NCBI GenBank assembly: GCA_015680685.1
Contig: MNCI01018250.1
Location: 212,028-244,636, forward strand
Length of the DNA stretch: 32,609 nt
Source of the DNA: Gnetum montanum
Taxonomy: Eukaryota; Streptophyta; Gnetopsida; Gnetales; Gnetaceae
Direction: 5' to 3'
Both the position numbers and the translations under genes were made by a program. Shown here one piece after another: positions 1 through 10,934 of this stretch (the first letter of the stretch is position 1; each line of letters starts with the position of its first letter). The notes below the pieces were generated by a model. It was not told the DNA's origin. It saw only the letters and a list, made by a program, of their open reading frames with translations, and did not search any database.

Positions 1-23
1 AACTAATCTAGATAACTAGCACC

Positions 24-43
24 GTCCCCAGCAATGGCGCCAA
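24..43 (-). other. Primer-binding site of an Athila-like element (edge copy)
   Basis: Read on the minus strand this is TTGGCGCCATTGCTGGGGAC, directly after the LTR terminus CTCATCA. From the second base, 16 of 18 positions match the primer site complementary to plant tRNA-Asp(GTC) as I recall it, the type used by Athila elements. Both mismatches are C/G transitions at former CpG sites. It shows that the adjoining LTR (44-854) is a 5' LTR whose internal region runs off the left edge. Positions 1-23 would be its leader. Confidence 0.7.
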
Positions 44-288
44 TGATGAGTGGCGAGGTACCCCTACACTCAACCATACGAATACGATCATTTCATGCAC
101 GATTTGGTCAAACTCTATAGATGGACTAGTTGTGGTATCTAGATGGTTATTCTTAGGTCACAGTTCGCTATCTTCCCATTTGGACTAGTGTTAACTTGTC
201 ATGTATGGTTTAGTCCAGAGTGAGGTATATGATATGTTCCTACACTAATGCTACTCTTGGGGCTAATAGAAAATAATATCAACTAAAC

Positions 289-321
<33 letters not shown>

Positions 322-854
322 CTAAGCTAGCCCAAGTGTGATGAGCATTCATTCCTTAATCATCTGTACACATCTTGGACCTTGTGCATGACTACCACTA
401 GGATTACCAAGCACATGGCCTAGGTATGCTACTGGGTTACCAAGTAGTCACACTTAAATGCTTGTGATCAAGTTGTACTCATTTCGCATTACTAGGAGAT
501 AAGTGTAGAGAGATATTAACTATGAAATTAATAAATAATAATTAAATAAACAATTAAGCTACATGGATGCTACAATGATGAAGTAATCTCGATCTTTATT
601 GCCGATCATGTGCGTGTCCAAGTACGTCACACTGGAATAAGGATACCATACAATTACAATCACCACACTACAGGCATGCACTGGGAGGAAAAGGGTTGAG
701 AGAAAAATTACTTAAAACTTAATGCTTAGACTCTAAGAACTTAAAAACTCTGAAAAAACTTCCTAGCAAATCTGTCTACCTCTTATTTATAAATGACGAG
801 ACAGATGTGATATCGTGTATGTGATATCATGGCCAACAAAATGATAACTCATTA
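44..854 (-). mobile_element. 5' LTR of a nested Athila-like element that runs off the left edge
   Basis: On the minus strand it begins TAATGAGT (normally TGATGAGT) and ends ACTCATCA, the terminal inverted repeat shared by all four LTRs of this family here. It keeps a TATA box (TATAAATA, 784-791 on the minus strand) preceded by two GATATC palindromes (809-814, 823-828), and an ATAAAG polyadenylation-type signal near 595-600. An (AG)14 run lies inside it at 291-318. Its upstream edge abuts RNase H codons of another copy of the family at 855, so it inserted into that element. The primer site on the other side marks it as a 5' LTR. Confidence 0.72.
291..318. repeat. (AG)14 microsatellite inside an LTR
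   Basis: Fourteen uninterrupted AG units. The homologous place in the solo LTR at 18879-19730 has no such run, so it expanded after this copy inserted. Confidence 0.9.
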
Positions 855-1930
855 ACTAGTGATACTTCTACTTGCACAGTGAATGTAGTAAGGCCATTTT
901 TGGTCATCTAACTGTGTAAGTACAACTCCTAAATCATAATTGGACATGTCAGTCATTATGTGGAATGGTCTGGACTAGTCACAAGCTTGTAGAATGGGAG
1001 TTTCTACAAGCTTTTGTTTCAGGGTTTGGAATGCTCATTCACATTCCCTGGTCCACTCAAAAGATATGTCCTTCTTTGGTAGCTCTACCAACAGTTTGAC
1101 AATCTTGGAGAAGTTCTCAATAAATCTCCTATAGTAGCCAATGTGTCCAAGGAATGACCAAATGTCTTTGACAGTTTCCGATTGATGGGTGATTTCTTGG
1201 ATGACCCTAATTTTATCTGGGTCTACCTCTATTCCTACATGTGAAACCTTATGCCCAAGTACTACACCTTCTTGGACCATTAAATGGCTTTTCTACCAGT
1301 TGAGCCTTAAATTTATTTCTACGCATATTTTTACCACTTGCTCTAATGGGTCCAAGGCTTGATCAAAACTTGTTCCATAGGTGGAGAAGTCATCCATAAA
1401 GACTTCCACTCCGTTCCCTATTTGCTATTGGAATATGCTTAGAACTAGGCGTTGAAACGTGGCAGAAGCATTACACAAGCCAAATGACATTTGTTTATAT
1501 GCAAACGTTCCCCAAGGACTAGTGAACATTTTCTTGGCTTGGTCTCCTAGGGCTATCCATATTTGGTTGTATCTAGTATAGCCATCCAGAAAACTGTAAT
1601 AGCGATGCCCTACTATGGTGTCTAAGACTTGGTCAACGAATGGCAATGAAAAGTGATCCTTAAATGTTGCCATGTTCAGTAGCCTAAAATCTATGCACAC
1701 CCTCCATTTTCCTCCCTTTTTAGGCATGATCACTAGAGGGCTAACTCATTCACTATCAGCAATGGGATATATGAACCCAGCCTTAAGAAGCTGTTCTATT
1801 TCTTCTTTTACGACTTGCTTTAATTTCGGGTTCAATCACCTCTACGATTGTTTTTGAGGTTTCATGGAGGGGTCAATGTAAATCCTATGCTGGCATATCC
1901 TAGCATCTATTCCAGTTAATTCAGGATATG
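855..1930 (-). pseudogene. Decayed RT and RNase H region (pol)
   Basis: This is the reverse transcriptase of the interrupted element, read downwards from about 1930. The finger/palm entry (PKKGGKWRVCIDFRLLN, just below 1733), the FLDGY motif and FGLCNASATFQ are clear. The catalytic FMDD box (Athila form of YxDD) is at 1389-1400. The connection region follows (FLGHIGYYRRF, about 1130-1160), then the RNase H start, with the SRSIT motif next to 855. Here the frame runs straight into LTR sequence, so the second half of RNase H and all of integrase are missing. In-frame stops include a TAG at 1425-1427 and others near 1018 and 1730-1860, mostly where relatives have Trp, Gln or Arg. It cannot make a working enzyme. 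Confidence 0.8.
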
Positions 1931-2369
1931 ACTAGGCAAAGGCTTTTGACCACTTATTTATTACTTCTAGTAGTCTTCCTTTTTGTTTGGAAGCAAGTCT
2001 TACATTGATGATTACCGATTTTCCATTTTCAAGGGTCATATATTCTAGATCGGTGGGCAATGGTTTCAATTCTAGGGGCTCTTATTTGAATTTTTCAAGG
2101 ATTTCCAACTTCCCCTAGTTGATGTTTTCAAGGTTAAGGCTTGGAAGTTGGCAGCGGACTTGCTCTAGTGCATCTATGCTTTCAATGTAAGTGCAAGTTA
2201 TTTCCTTAGTTAGTTCCATGCACGTTAGTGAGTTGCTCTCTTGGTCAGCTATCAGCCACTAGGTGTCTTCTTATCATGTGGCTGCTGCATACAGGCACTT
2301 TTGTATGTTAATGTCTTGTGCACACCAATTGCATGCAAGTAATGCTAAACTTTGCACAACCCATGATCT

Positions 2370-2807
2370 CTACATGCAATTGTGCCCTGTATCACTGTAT
2401 GCGATGCATGGAACCTTTTTCTTCTCAATCTTTCCAAAAGTGTTCTCCTCAGATATTTTCAAGGAAAGATCGTGGATTCCTAGGCGTGCATCTATAGTAC
2501 TTAGCCATGCCCTTCCCATTATTATTGGGAAGTTCCCTTTACCGTTATTCACTTGTATCACTAGTAAATCAACTAGGTACGACCACCCACACACAGTGGT
2601 GATGATTTCCTCCACCAGTCCCAAAGGAATAGTGATGGACTGGTCAGCCAGCTCTAGGCAAATATTGCTCTTCCTTAATGGAGGCAGGTTCCAAGCTTTG
2701 TAAATTTCTTGTGATATTAAGTTGACTCTAGAACCTAAGTCCAGAAGAGCTTTACATGGCTCATTCCCAATGATTTGGAGATAGATTAAAGGGCTTCCAG
2801 GATCCAA
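2370..2807 (-). pseudogene. Retropepsin (protease) region of the Athila-like element
   Basis: An open stretch of 145 codons on the minus strand, between gag and RT as expected. Residues 21-31 read LLDLGSRVNLI, the Athila variant of the aspartic protease D[ST]GA loop, with catalytic Asp at residue 23. The later FPIIMGRAWL matches the conserved ILGRP flap-end motif. The methionine used as start is internal; the frame continues upstream through a Pro-rich linker towards gag at 3267, with several stops. In Athila the protease is part of a gag-pol polyprotein, so this is a domain rather than a gene. Confidence 0.72.
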
Positions 2808-3267
2808 GAATTTCCTGGGAAGGTGGCCAACCTTAATCTAGTTAGTAACGACATGTGTTAACATAACCATATGCATTGAGCTCAGTGTTTGGTTCAAAGG
2901 GAGCTCTGAAGCCTTATTTGATGGGGAGGCGTTTAGAGGTTCAACCACTTCTAGTTGTAAGGGCTTGGTTGGACTATTGGTTCTAAAGAAAGGTCTTTTC
3001 TTCATATGGTTGTTATAACCAATAGCAGGTTGAGGATTTATAGCCCTTATGGAATTACGTTGCTATAGTTGAGTAGTCAGTTTCCCTTGCATTGTTGGAG
3101 CATATGGTAATGGAGCTATTGGTGTGAGAGCTGCAAATGGATTTGAAGGATGGTATGTTTATGGGTTATCTTCCCTAGGAGAAGGAGTTCTATATTACTC
3201 ATGAGCTTGGTAGTAATGTTGTCATGTAACATGACTAACAAAGTCACATGGAGAGATTGGATGCTGC

Positions 3268-4145
3268 ACGTATGATGGGACGTGATATCGCATGGGCTGT
3301 GATATCGCGTATGCGATATTGCATCCACCACGATATTGCATACGCGATGTATCGTACAGGATATCACATCTTGTCCTGCGATATCGTGTATGCGATATCG
3401 CAACATGCCGCCAAATCTATAAATAAGAAGCAGCCATCCCTTATTTCTCCATCTAGATCTAGACCCTTAGTGAAACTCTGGCAATTTTACCTCTTCAGAG
3501 ATAGAATAATTTCCATGTGCCCACAATAGGAGTCTCAAAGTAAATGGATCTTTATTCGAGCAAATATTGTACCTGAGCACAAGTTTGTGTGCGAAAATAA
3601 AGATGAACTTTTGGATAAACCTTGTAGTGCATGGACTAAGCTAAATAGGACTTTTAATTATTGTTATTTATTCTTCATTGTTTAAATGCTTATTAGTTAA
3701 TTAAATCTCTCTCAACCCTTCTCTCATAGTTAAGTGCATTCAGTACAACCGCTTCAAGCATGTGCATTATGCTTGGTAATCCTAGTAACGAATAGCATTT
3801 GGTAATCCCAAAAGGTTGCATTGGTTCAAGGTGTGAACAGCAAGTGGAAACGAATACTGATGCTAGGCATTATAACTTAGTTAGTTAAAGTTAGTTACTT
3901 AGTCTCTTCACCCTTTCTCCTCCTAGCATAGGCAATAAAACATAAAAGATATAAAAATCATATACCTCAGACTTAACCATACAACCGTGACAAATACAAG
4001 TAAGTCTGAGAAGACAACGAATGAGTAACCTTAAGTGTTCCATAAGGCGTGTAGGCACTTAGTCTACAAAGTTCAACCGGATCACGCGTGTAATGCTTGT
4101 ATTTGTATGGTTGAGTGTAGGGGTACCTCACCACTCATCAACGTA
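3268..4145 (+). mobile_element. Solo LTR with perfect ACGTA target-site duplication
   Basis: The LTR spans 3273-4140, starting TGATGGGACG and ending ACTCATCA, and is flanked by ACGTA at 3268-3272 and 4141-4145. It belongs to the same family as the surrounding element but has the opposite orientation, and has no primer site or coding region, so it is the product of LTR-LTR recombination. It retains a U3 with seven GATAT[C/T] motifs (3284-3399), a TATA box TATAAATA at 3418-3425 and an AATAAA signal at 3596-3601. One ACGTA copy belongs to the host element: the gag-protease reading frame on the minus strand is in phase on both sides. Confidence 0.9.
3418..3425 (+). promoter_or_regulatory. LTR TATA box of the solo LTR
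   Basis: TATAAATA about 20 bp downstream of the last GATATC palindrome. The same octamer occurs at the matching place in the other three LTRs (784-791 minus, 7131-7138 minus, 18975-18982 plus), which fixes the U3/R boundary shortly downstream. Confidence 0.6.
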
Positions 4146-6291
4146 GTAGCCATATGGGTCAAGTTGCTGGTAGGGGTATTATTGCCTTGGTGGTGGCATC
4201 CCCCATGACTATGGGTATTGCCATTGTTGATGTTGCTCAATGGGTTGTGGTGGAGTTCCACTTGGATAATATGTTGAGGGTTGGTGGAACTACCTTGGGT
4301 TACCTTGGGGATAAGGTAATAGTCGAGGTGCTTGCCATTTATTTAGTCCTGGGTTGAGTGCATACACCCCAAACTCTTGTAGATGTGAGATCACTGGGCA
4401 ACATCCCTTAGGATGGTCATATTGGCATATCTTGCATCCACCATCATTGTCAGTGTCTGAATCCACAACTTCTTCTATGATGGCTATTTTACCATTACCC
4501 TTGTTACGTGCATTGTCCACTTCTCTCTTTTTCTTTTTGTTGTGGTCACTACCTCACTCCCTAGACTCCTTTACAATTTTGATAATAGTTTCAAACCTAA
4601 TATCTAGGGAGTCCCATATTTGGTCCACCTTTTCCGATACTTCTATTGTTAACTTTTGGAGAGGTAAAGTTTTCCTATTCACCATCTCCTTGAGTGGTGA
4701 CTCTTCTTCCTCCTCACAAAATCTCACTCCCCTTTTTCGAAGGGAAGGATCTCAATTGTATTCTTCCGCATTTTCTCTCTTTCATGGCTCACCTTCTTCT
4801 TTGGCTACTTACTCTAGCAATCTATGAATTTGATGAGACCTAAGCTCCAATAACCTTCCTTGGGCATATGTCCCAAGGGTCCTTCTTGTTTTATGCCTAA
4901 GTCCATTGACAAGATGGTGTAGTTGATCCCGCTGCGAATAACCATGGCTAGGGAAATGATGTAACAGTGCATAATAGTGGCCCATGGCAGCATCCAAGGG
5001 TTCATGATTTCCTTGCTTCCATCCTTGGATTTTCTTTCATAGGTTAGACACTCGAGAGTATGTTTGGTACTTATCATTGAACAATTCTAACATTGTACTC
5101 CACCTCTGAATGGATTCCAGTTCTAAGGACCAGTACCAGCTTTTAGCTTCTTTCAGTAGTATCCTTGGGAACAACTTCAGTTTTTGCCATTCATTTTCTA
5201 TGTTTTGCAAGGCACATGCATCTTGGAATGCTTGTAAATGATTTTGAGGTTCAGCATTGTATCCCCCTTCAAATCGTGGGATGTTGTTCATGTCTAGCCT
5301 CTTGATCCTACTATCCTTTTAGTGCCTTGTTGGAACTCTTACAACCTCCATTATATCTAGCATGCTTCTAGTTGCGAGTAGGGATTCTTCGTGATCATCT
5401 CGTTCATAGTGTCTATGGTTTCTACACAGTTCCCTACTCTCCCTTCTTCTATGATTCCTTAGAGTGCCCTCATCCTCGTTCTCGACTGTCTCATCGATGT
5501 CTTTCACTTCGTTTTCCCGTATCCTCATAATTAGTATCCCTATGATTGCATCTGGACACTAAAGGAGAGGTTGAAGGTGATGATGAAGGTGAAGAAGAAG
5601 GAGAACCATCGCCATGATAGTGTTTTCTACCTTCTCTTTGGTGGTCTCGACCTCAATCATGATCACAATCAGAATGTTTACCCTTATTGTGTATTCGTGT
5701 TTCCTCATTAAACACTTCGTGTTCGTGGGTATCAGAACTAGGGTTATGAACAGTGGAGTGAAGGTTTTGATACACCACCTCCTGACCACTGTTAGGAGGA
5801 GGAACATGATTTTGTGGGGAACTGGTTGAGGCAGGTTCACCATCCTCAATTTTCGCTCAAAACATGTAGAGCGTCATGGGGCCATTTACCCTTCAAGGAT
5901 GTATGGTATCTATCCTGTTGTAAGTCCCTTTAATGTTGTGCTTTTGTGGGATGATAGTCCCTTATGTCATGATTGCATGCAGCATATTCTACATATAAAG
6001 TGGCATTCCTATTCATGTGAGAGCATGATAGAGCATGTTGGGGATTGATCGGTCTGGAGGCAACACTATGTTACCCTCCAAGTCTCTTCAATGCAATTGT
6101 TCATATTGGTGGAGAATAAAGGTAAAATTAGGTACATACTCATTGGGATGAGTATATACCACACGAAACTGTTGAGGAACTGGTAGATCTTGGTTACGTG
6201 TATTATGCCACCGACTACCTCTTGTGTTAGTCCTAGGCGGTGAAGTGCTCTTATGCAAAGAAGAAGACATCTTGTCTTGTTCAGTGTGCAA
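4146..6291 (-). pseudogene. Decayed gag of the Athila-like element
   Basis: Read on the minus strand from about 6291. A Ser/Thr/Pro-rich N-terminus (start near 6270, MSSSLHKS) is followed by a charged Arg/His/Glu-rich stretch (5319-5850). The Retrotrans_gag core lies at 5037-5291 (IPRFEGGYNAEPQNHLQAF, then the KSWYW motif). A C-terminal part carries a zinc-knuckle-like CKICQYDHPKGCC at 4398-4436, with one residue fewer than the usual spacing before His. The tail is Gln/Pro/Tyr-rich and ends at the solo LTR junction (4146). The core and knuckle identify it as the nucleocapsid precursor of the element. Stops and several frameshifts break it into pieces. Exact ends are uncertain. Confidence 0.7.
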
Positions 6292-6394
6292 TGTACCATT
6301 GTCTTGTCTTTCTTTGATTAACCCTAAGGGTTTGTTCTAATGTTCCAATGATATGAATGATTTCCTATGTTCTATGCAGCACACAAACAACTAA

Positions 6395-6414
6395 GTCCCC
6401 AGCAATGCCACCAA
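6395..6414 (-). other. Primer-binding site of the interrupted Athila-like element
   Basis: Minus strand TTGGTGGCATTGCTGGGGAC, directly after the LTR end ACTCATCA. It has two more changes than the copy at 24-43, fitting an older insertion. Confidence 0.65.
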
Positions 6415-7206
6415 TGATGAGTGGTGAGGCACCCCTACACTCAACCATACGAATATGAGTGTTTCAAAGATGATTCAATCAAACTCCAAGGACTAAGTGC
6501 TTACGCACCTTAATGGAACACTCGGGGTTAATCAATCGTTGTTTTCCCAAACTTACTTATATTGTCATAGTTGTATGGTTAAGTAAGCTTGAGGTACATG
6601 ATTTTTATAGCTTTTATATTTTTAGGTCTTCTGCTAATAAAGGAGAGGGAGAGAGAACTAAGTGGCTAACTTACAATAACTATTCATTAACTAGTATCTA
6701 GATGTTCCTAACACCAGTATCTGTTCCCACTTACTGTACACATCCTGAACTAGTGCAACGCTACTGGGATTACCAAACTCTAATTGTCACTAGGTTACCA
6801 AGTGCTATAGGCATGCTCGAAGCAGTCATACTAAGTGTATTTAACTAAAGGGATTGAAGGTTGAGAGATATATTAATTAACTAGGAAAGCATTAAACAAT
6901 AATTAATTACTAATTAACTTAATCTATATGCTGCAAGGTTTATCATAAAGTTCATCTTTATTGCCGTACACAAAATTGTGATCAGGTACAAACTGCTCGA
7001 ATAAAGATCCGTTCACTCTATGACTCCTACTGCGGGCACACAGAAATAATTCTAACTCTAGAACAACAAAGCTGCAAGAATTTGGTTAAGGGTCTAAGTC
7101 TAACTATATGGAACCAAGGGCGCCACCTCTTATTTATAGAAGATGAGGCAGGATGCAATATCGTGTATGCAATATCGCGTGGTGGATGCGATATCGCGGC
7201 TCATCA
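6415..7206 (-). mobile_element. 5' LTR of the interrupted Athila-like element
   Basis: On the minus strand it starts TGATGAGCCGCGATATCGC and ends ACTCATCA next to the primer site. It holds three GATAT[C/T] motifs (7157-7194), the TATA octamer at 7131-7138 and an AATAAAGAT-type signal near 6956. The U3 start is placed by matching the solo LTR at 18879. A TGATGAATG near 7279 is a less good alternative start. Confidence 0.72.
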
Positions 7207-7859
7207 ACATGTGTTGTTGGCTTCCAATGCTTTGATTTTTATTGTTGGTAGAAACTATCTTATTTCATGACATTCATCATATGGCCACTTATAGATTTAT
7301 ACATTTGAGTTACTAAGAACTCAAAAAAAAGAAATGAAAACATACAAAATGACAATGAAAATGTATACAACTATGGATTGGTAATAGGAAAATGTACAAC
7401 TAGAATGTAGTTGGAATCTACATGTAGTGTACAAGAAAAAAAATTTGTACTAGATATGCCACTACTACTAATAATCCACAAATACAGAATTCACTAGTAT
7501 TTGTTAAACAACCATTCTACAAAGAACCACCTGCATGGATGAGCAAGTTTAATAACCATATCATCTAAACACACCAACAATAGGCAACATATCATAATAC
7601 TATGATCATTGTTACTATTTCATACATAGTGGATCTAATGCATTACATGCTTTGAAGGAAAACCTCCATAGTCATGCATGTTAATTTTAGTGTTTAGAAT
7701 GAAATTTAGAGATGTTCCATGAAAAAATATGTTTAACATTCAAAATTAAAGGTTAGAAAAAAAAATTCTACAAAAGGAAACCTAAATAATCAAGCCTGGA
7801 ATGAAGGATAAAAGATAAACTCGAAAGAACAACATGCACAAATGAGCAAGATAGAAATC
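7207..7859. other. AT-rich spacer, nothing recognised
   Basis: About 650 bp of AT-rich sequence with no coding island, repeat or promoter I can support. The last part may be unrecognisable upstream sequence of the LINE remnant that follows. Confidence 0.5.
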
Positions 7860-9290
7860 CATGTGATTAGTACATGTTATCAAAGGAATATATAAAATTA
7901 AAGACGTACATCTAAAAGCATCAAAAAAGTTAACCATGATATTTAAGGTTGTCCACTTTTTCAAACTCTCTTTGGTATCTCTATTAATGAAATGTAGATA
8001 TGGTTATGCAATGGACAAGATAGTTATACTATTAAAATTGGATCCCAAGTAGTGAATTTTCTTTTATATGGAGATGATGCTATCTTAATTTCTACTACTA
8101 TAGATGGTATGCAAAATATGTTGTAAATTTTAAAAAATTATTATCACTCATCTAGTCTTCAAATGAATATGCATAAAACAAAATTAATGATCTTGATACA
8201 AGAAATGCCTATTATAACTTCTATTTTGGAGGTACCAAAATGCAAATAGTAGATTATTTTAAATATTTATGTCTCATTTATATGAACAATTACATGTGAG
8301 GGAAGTGCATCAAAGAAAGAATAGGAAGTTTCAAGGCTCTATATGCTTTTAAAAACAAGTGAAAGGATTTAGAACTCTAGGCTTGGAAGGTTAGAAAATA
8401 AATTTTTTAGACTATCATCTATCTTATTGTATTATATGGATGTGTTATTTAAAGACCTAGACTTAGTACTTCACTTTGGAAAAACATTTAAAGAATAGAA
8501 AAAAAATTCTCAATGAGTTAAAAGTGAAGATGCAAACACCTAACTTAATGTTATTATATGAGTGTAGTTTATTACCTTTAGAAGTAGAAGCCTTGTGTCA
8601 ATTCATTACATACACTTATAATTTGCATATCTCAAGGTAAGAAAAATTCTCTAAAGTAGTTTTTGAGGATTCAAAAGACCATGGCTAGTACTTTTAGGAA
8701 TGTAATGACTGAGAAAATTGAATATCTCTTGAGAGAACATGTAGCAAAATCCCAAGCATATTCACTATATAGTCAAGCCCTAAGGCTTTAACGCACATGA
8801 TTTAATGTATAAGGCAAGAAATAGTTTTACCTACATCACATTAGATTTAATAAACTAAATACAAAAGCTTACTATCTCTTAACTACTATTCCAATCAAGT
8901 ATTGAAATGTTATCAAAAATCTTTGTTTAACTTCTTATGATCTTAAAATTAAAAGTGAAAAGGAAATTTAACTCCCTCAAAAAGAGTGCATTTATAGGTT
9001 GTGTATGGTAGAAGTCTTTTAAGATAAGTTACATGTATTTTCTTTTTTGTTCCATGACTATCCATTTGAGACAATGTTATCATGTTATAAAACAATTTGT
9101 ATGATTTGTTTTTGCCACCCTCATTGGTGCTTGGTCAATTTGTAGAATCTATCTTTATTTTTCATGAAAATGTAATATCTATCAAATAGATCCTATGGAT
9201 CTTCAAACATGATAAAGCTTTAATTTCATTTTTATTTTAATTTTAATTTTAATATTTATGACTTCAATTTTTGTAACCTATGTGACCAAC
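7860..9290 (+). pseudogene. 5'-truncated non-LTR (LINE) reverse transcriptase remnant
   Basis: From 7944 the frame reads a stop (where the motif has Gln) then GCPLFQTLFGISINEM, the LINE RT box usually seen as QGCPLSPTLFG. This is followed by the catalytic box LLYGDDAILIS near 8065-8100 and the thumb motif LQMNMHKTKLMI near 8158. Downstream (8480-8640) is the C-terminal region found in plant LINE ORF2 (KVKMQTPNLMLLYECSLLP). Upstream at 7870-7940 weak RT finger sequence can be read in another frame. There is no endonuclease, and nonsense codons and frameshifts are frequent. The clade is unclear; it is clearly different from the L1-type LINE at the right end. The 3' end is set where readable protein fades. 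Confidence 0.7.
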
Positions 9291-9631
9291 AAGGTTATTG
9301 TACATACATAACCCAAATATTGTATGTCTATCAAGCCCTTCTATATACTAATGAACATTGATATATGTTTATGTTCCAAGTCCTTTAAGAAATAATATAA
9401 AATGTACATCTCATATATTAGAGAGAGTCATCCATATATTGCAACATGGTACATCAACATCTATAGCACAAAAACATGTACCCAAATTTGTAGGTTTTAC
9501 ACTTGAATACATTGACAAACACCTATGAGTCATCAAGCATCATACTATACATAGGTGTTACTTCCACTAATAGCATTCAATTATAGCTAGAATACCTTCA
9601 CTTACCAACAAAGGTTAAATTTTATAATGCA

Positions 9632-10934
9632 ACCTCACTTCCAACTACATTCAATGTGGACATGCTGTTGAATATATTGTCAATTCTTAAGATGAACCTA
9701 AACAAAGTTCATTTAAAAACATATGTAGAAAATATAGTGACCTTAATTAAGAGATGGTTCACACAAAACTACATGTCTAACACCTCTTCCATTGTTCTAT
9801 ATCTATGCAAAAAGTTAAATTAATAGTACAATGAATACAACCACATGCTTCTCTCACATCCTCTTAGGAAGCATTTATAAAAATTGACCTATAAGGATGA
9901 TGCCACAAAAATAATGTCATCAAGGAAAGACTTAATGACAAAGGAAAAAGAGGAGATAACAATAAAGTGAACTAATAAAAATATCATAGTTTCCATAAAT
10001 ATGCATAGTGCTTTTATCCTAAGTTCAATAAAAGTTTTAATATTAATATTATGAGATTGTGTGTTAGCACTAGATAGATATCACATTAGGGCCATGAATA
10101 ATAATTATGTTAATGAACTATTATCCTATCAACAATGTCAGTACATTATGAAGTCACTATAAATAAGACACATAGGTTTGACTTGATTCTGTCAAAAGAA
10201 GAGTAGATCAGATATTTGACTCCTAGAGTCAGCATTTAGTATCACCATTTTGATCTTACCTTTGCAACAAAGATGTTAAGTAAAGACTATGGTACAAACA
10301 ATGTCAAATTTGTAGTGTTAAAAGATTAGACATTATTAGAGAATTTTTTGTGGATCTACAATAATAGATGAGAAAACCTGCTAGTTCTCCAAAATCTAGA
10401 AAATGTGATACTAGCATAATATTTTGTGGAGAATATGATGGATTTGTAGGCTAATGAGAATATTTATATTCTAAGAACTCTGAGTTCCATGAAGAGCTAG
10501 ACATCATTCAAAAATAAGTTAAAAAATTGTTAGGGAAAAGGAATGAATTAATTGAAACATTTAATGAGGAGAAGAAAATATTAAATGACACAATGAGTAG
10601 TTTATAAGAATACTTAAAGAAAAAATAATTCACAACTCACTACAAGGAATTTTTACAAATAGTTATCAAGTAAGGTTGTGAGTTTTCTATCACCACTATG
10701 TATCCACTGCAACTCCTAGCTACATATAATGAAATTAAAGATGAACTTCTCAACTAACCTTTTCTACCAGAATCATTAGGTCCTACTATAGATATTCCAA
10801 TACAAAAACCTAAGAATCCTTGAGTTCCTATAGAGTCCATAGTGAAGGACATAACCCTAGATTCAAGGGATGAATCATCTTCTAGTGTATATGATAATCT
10901 TTTAAATCCATATATAAATGCTTACCTTAGTTGA
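9632..10934 (+). pseudogene. Unidentified decayed coding island 1 (coiled-coil C-terminus)
   Basis: Three overlapping frame segments (9632-10172, 10174-10490, 10482-10934) read as one protein of about 430 residues with two frameshifts. In-frame stops are far rarer than expected in AT-rich noncoding DNA, about six per 150 codons, and most are TAA/TAG/TGA explainable as mutated CAA, CAG, CGA or TGG. The first part has stretches such as DDATKIMSSRKDLMTKEKEE. The last 150 codons start with a heptad-like Lys/Glu/Leu-rich coiled coil (10482-10620), then YPLQLLATYNEIKDELLN, an acidic Ser-rich tail and a stop at 10932. I recognise no domain. It could be a gag-like ORF1 or a host pseudogene. Confidence 0.45.

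Larger units (their letters stand above)
855..7206 (-). mobile_element. Athila-like Ty3/gypsy element, interrupted and decayed
   Basis: On the minus strand the order is 5' LTR (6415-7206), primer site (6395-6414), gag, protease, RT and the start of RNase H, the Ty3/gypsy order. The homology stops at 855, where a second family member's LTR begins; the rest of RNase H, integrase and the 3' LTR must lie outside the window if they survive. A plus-strand solo LTR (3273-4140) interrupts it between gag and protease. I assign it to Athila from the tRNA-Asp-type primer site, the DLGS-type protease motif and the FMDD RT box. Many nonsense codons show it is dead. Confidence 0.75.

Noticed and set aside
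2263-2703. 146-codon plus-strand open frame
   Set aside because: It lies opposite the Athila-like protease, which has clear motifs on the minus strand; the plus-strand reading shows no domain.
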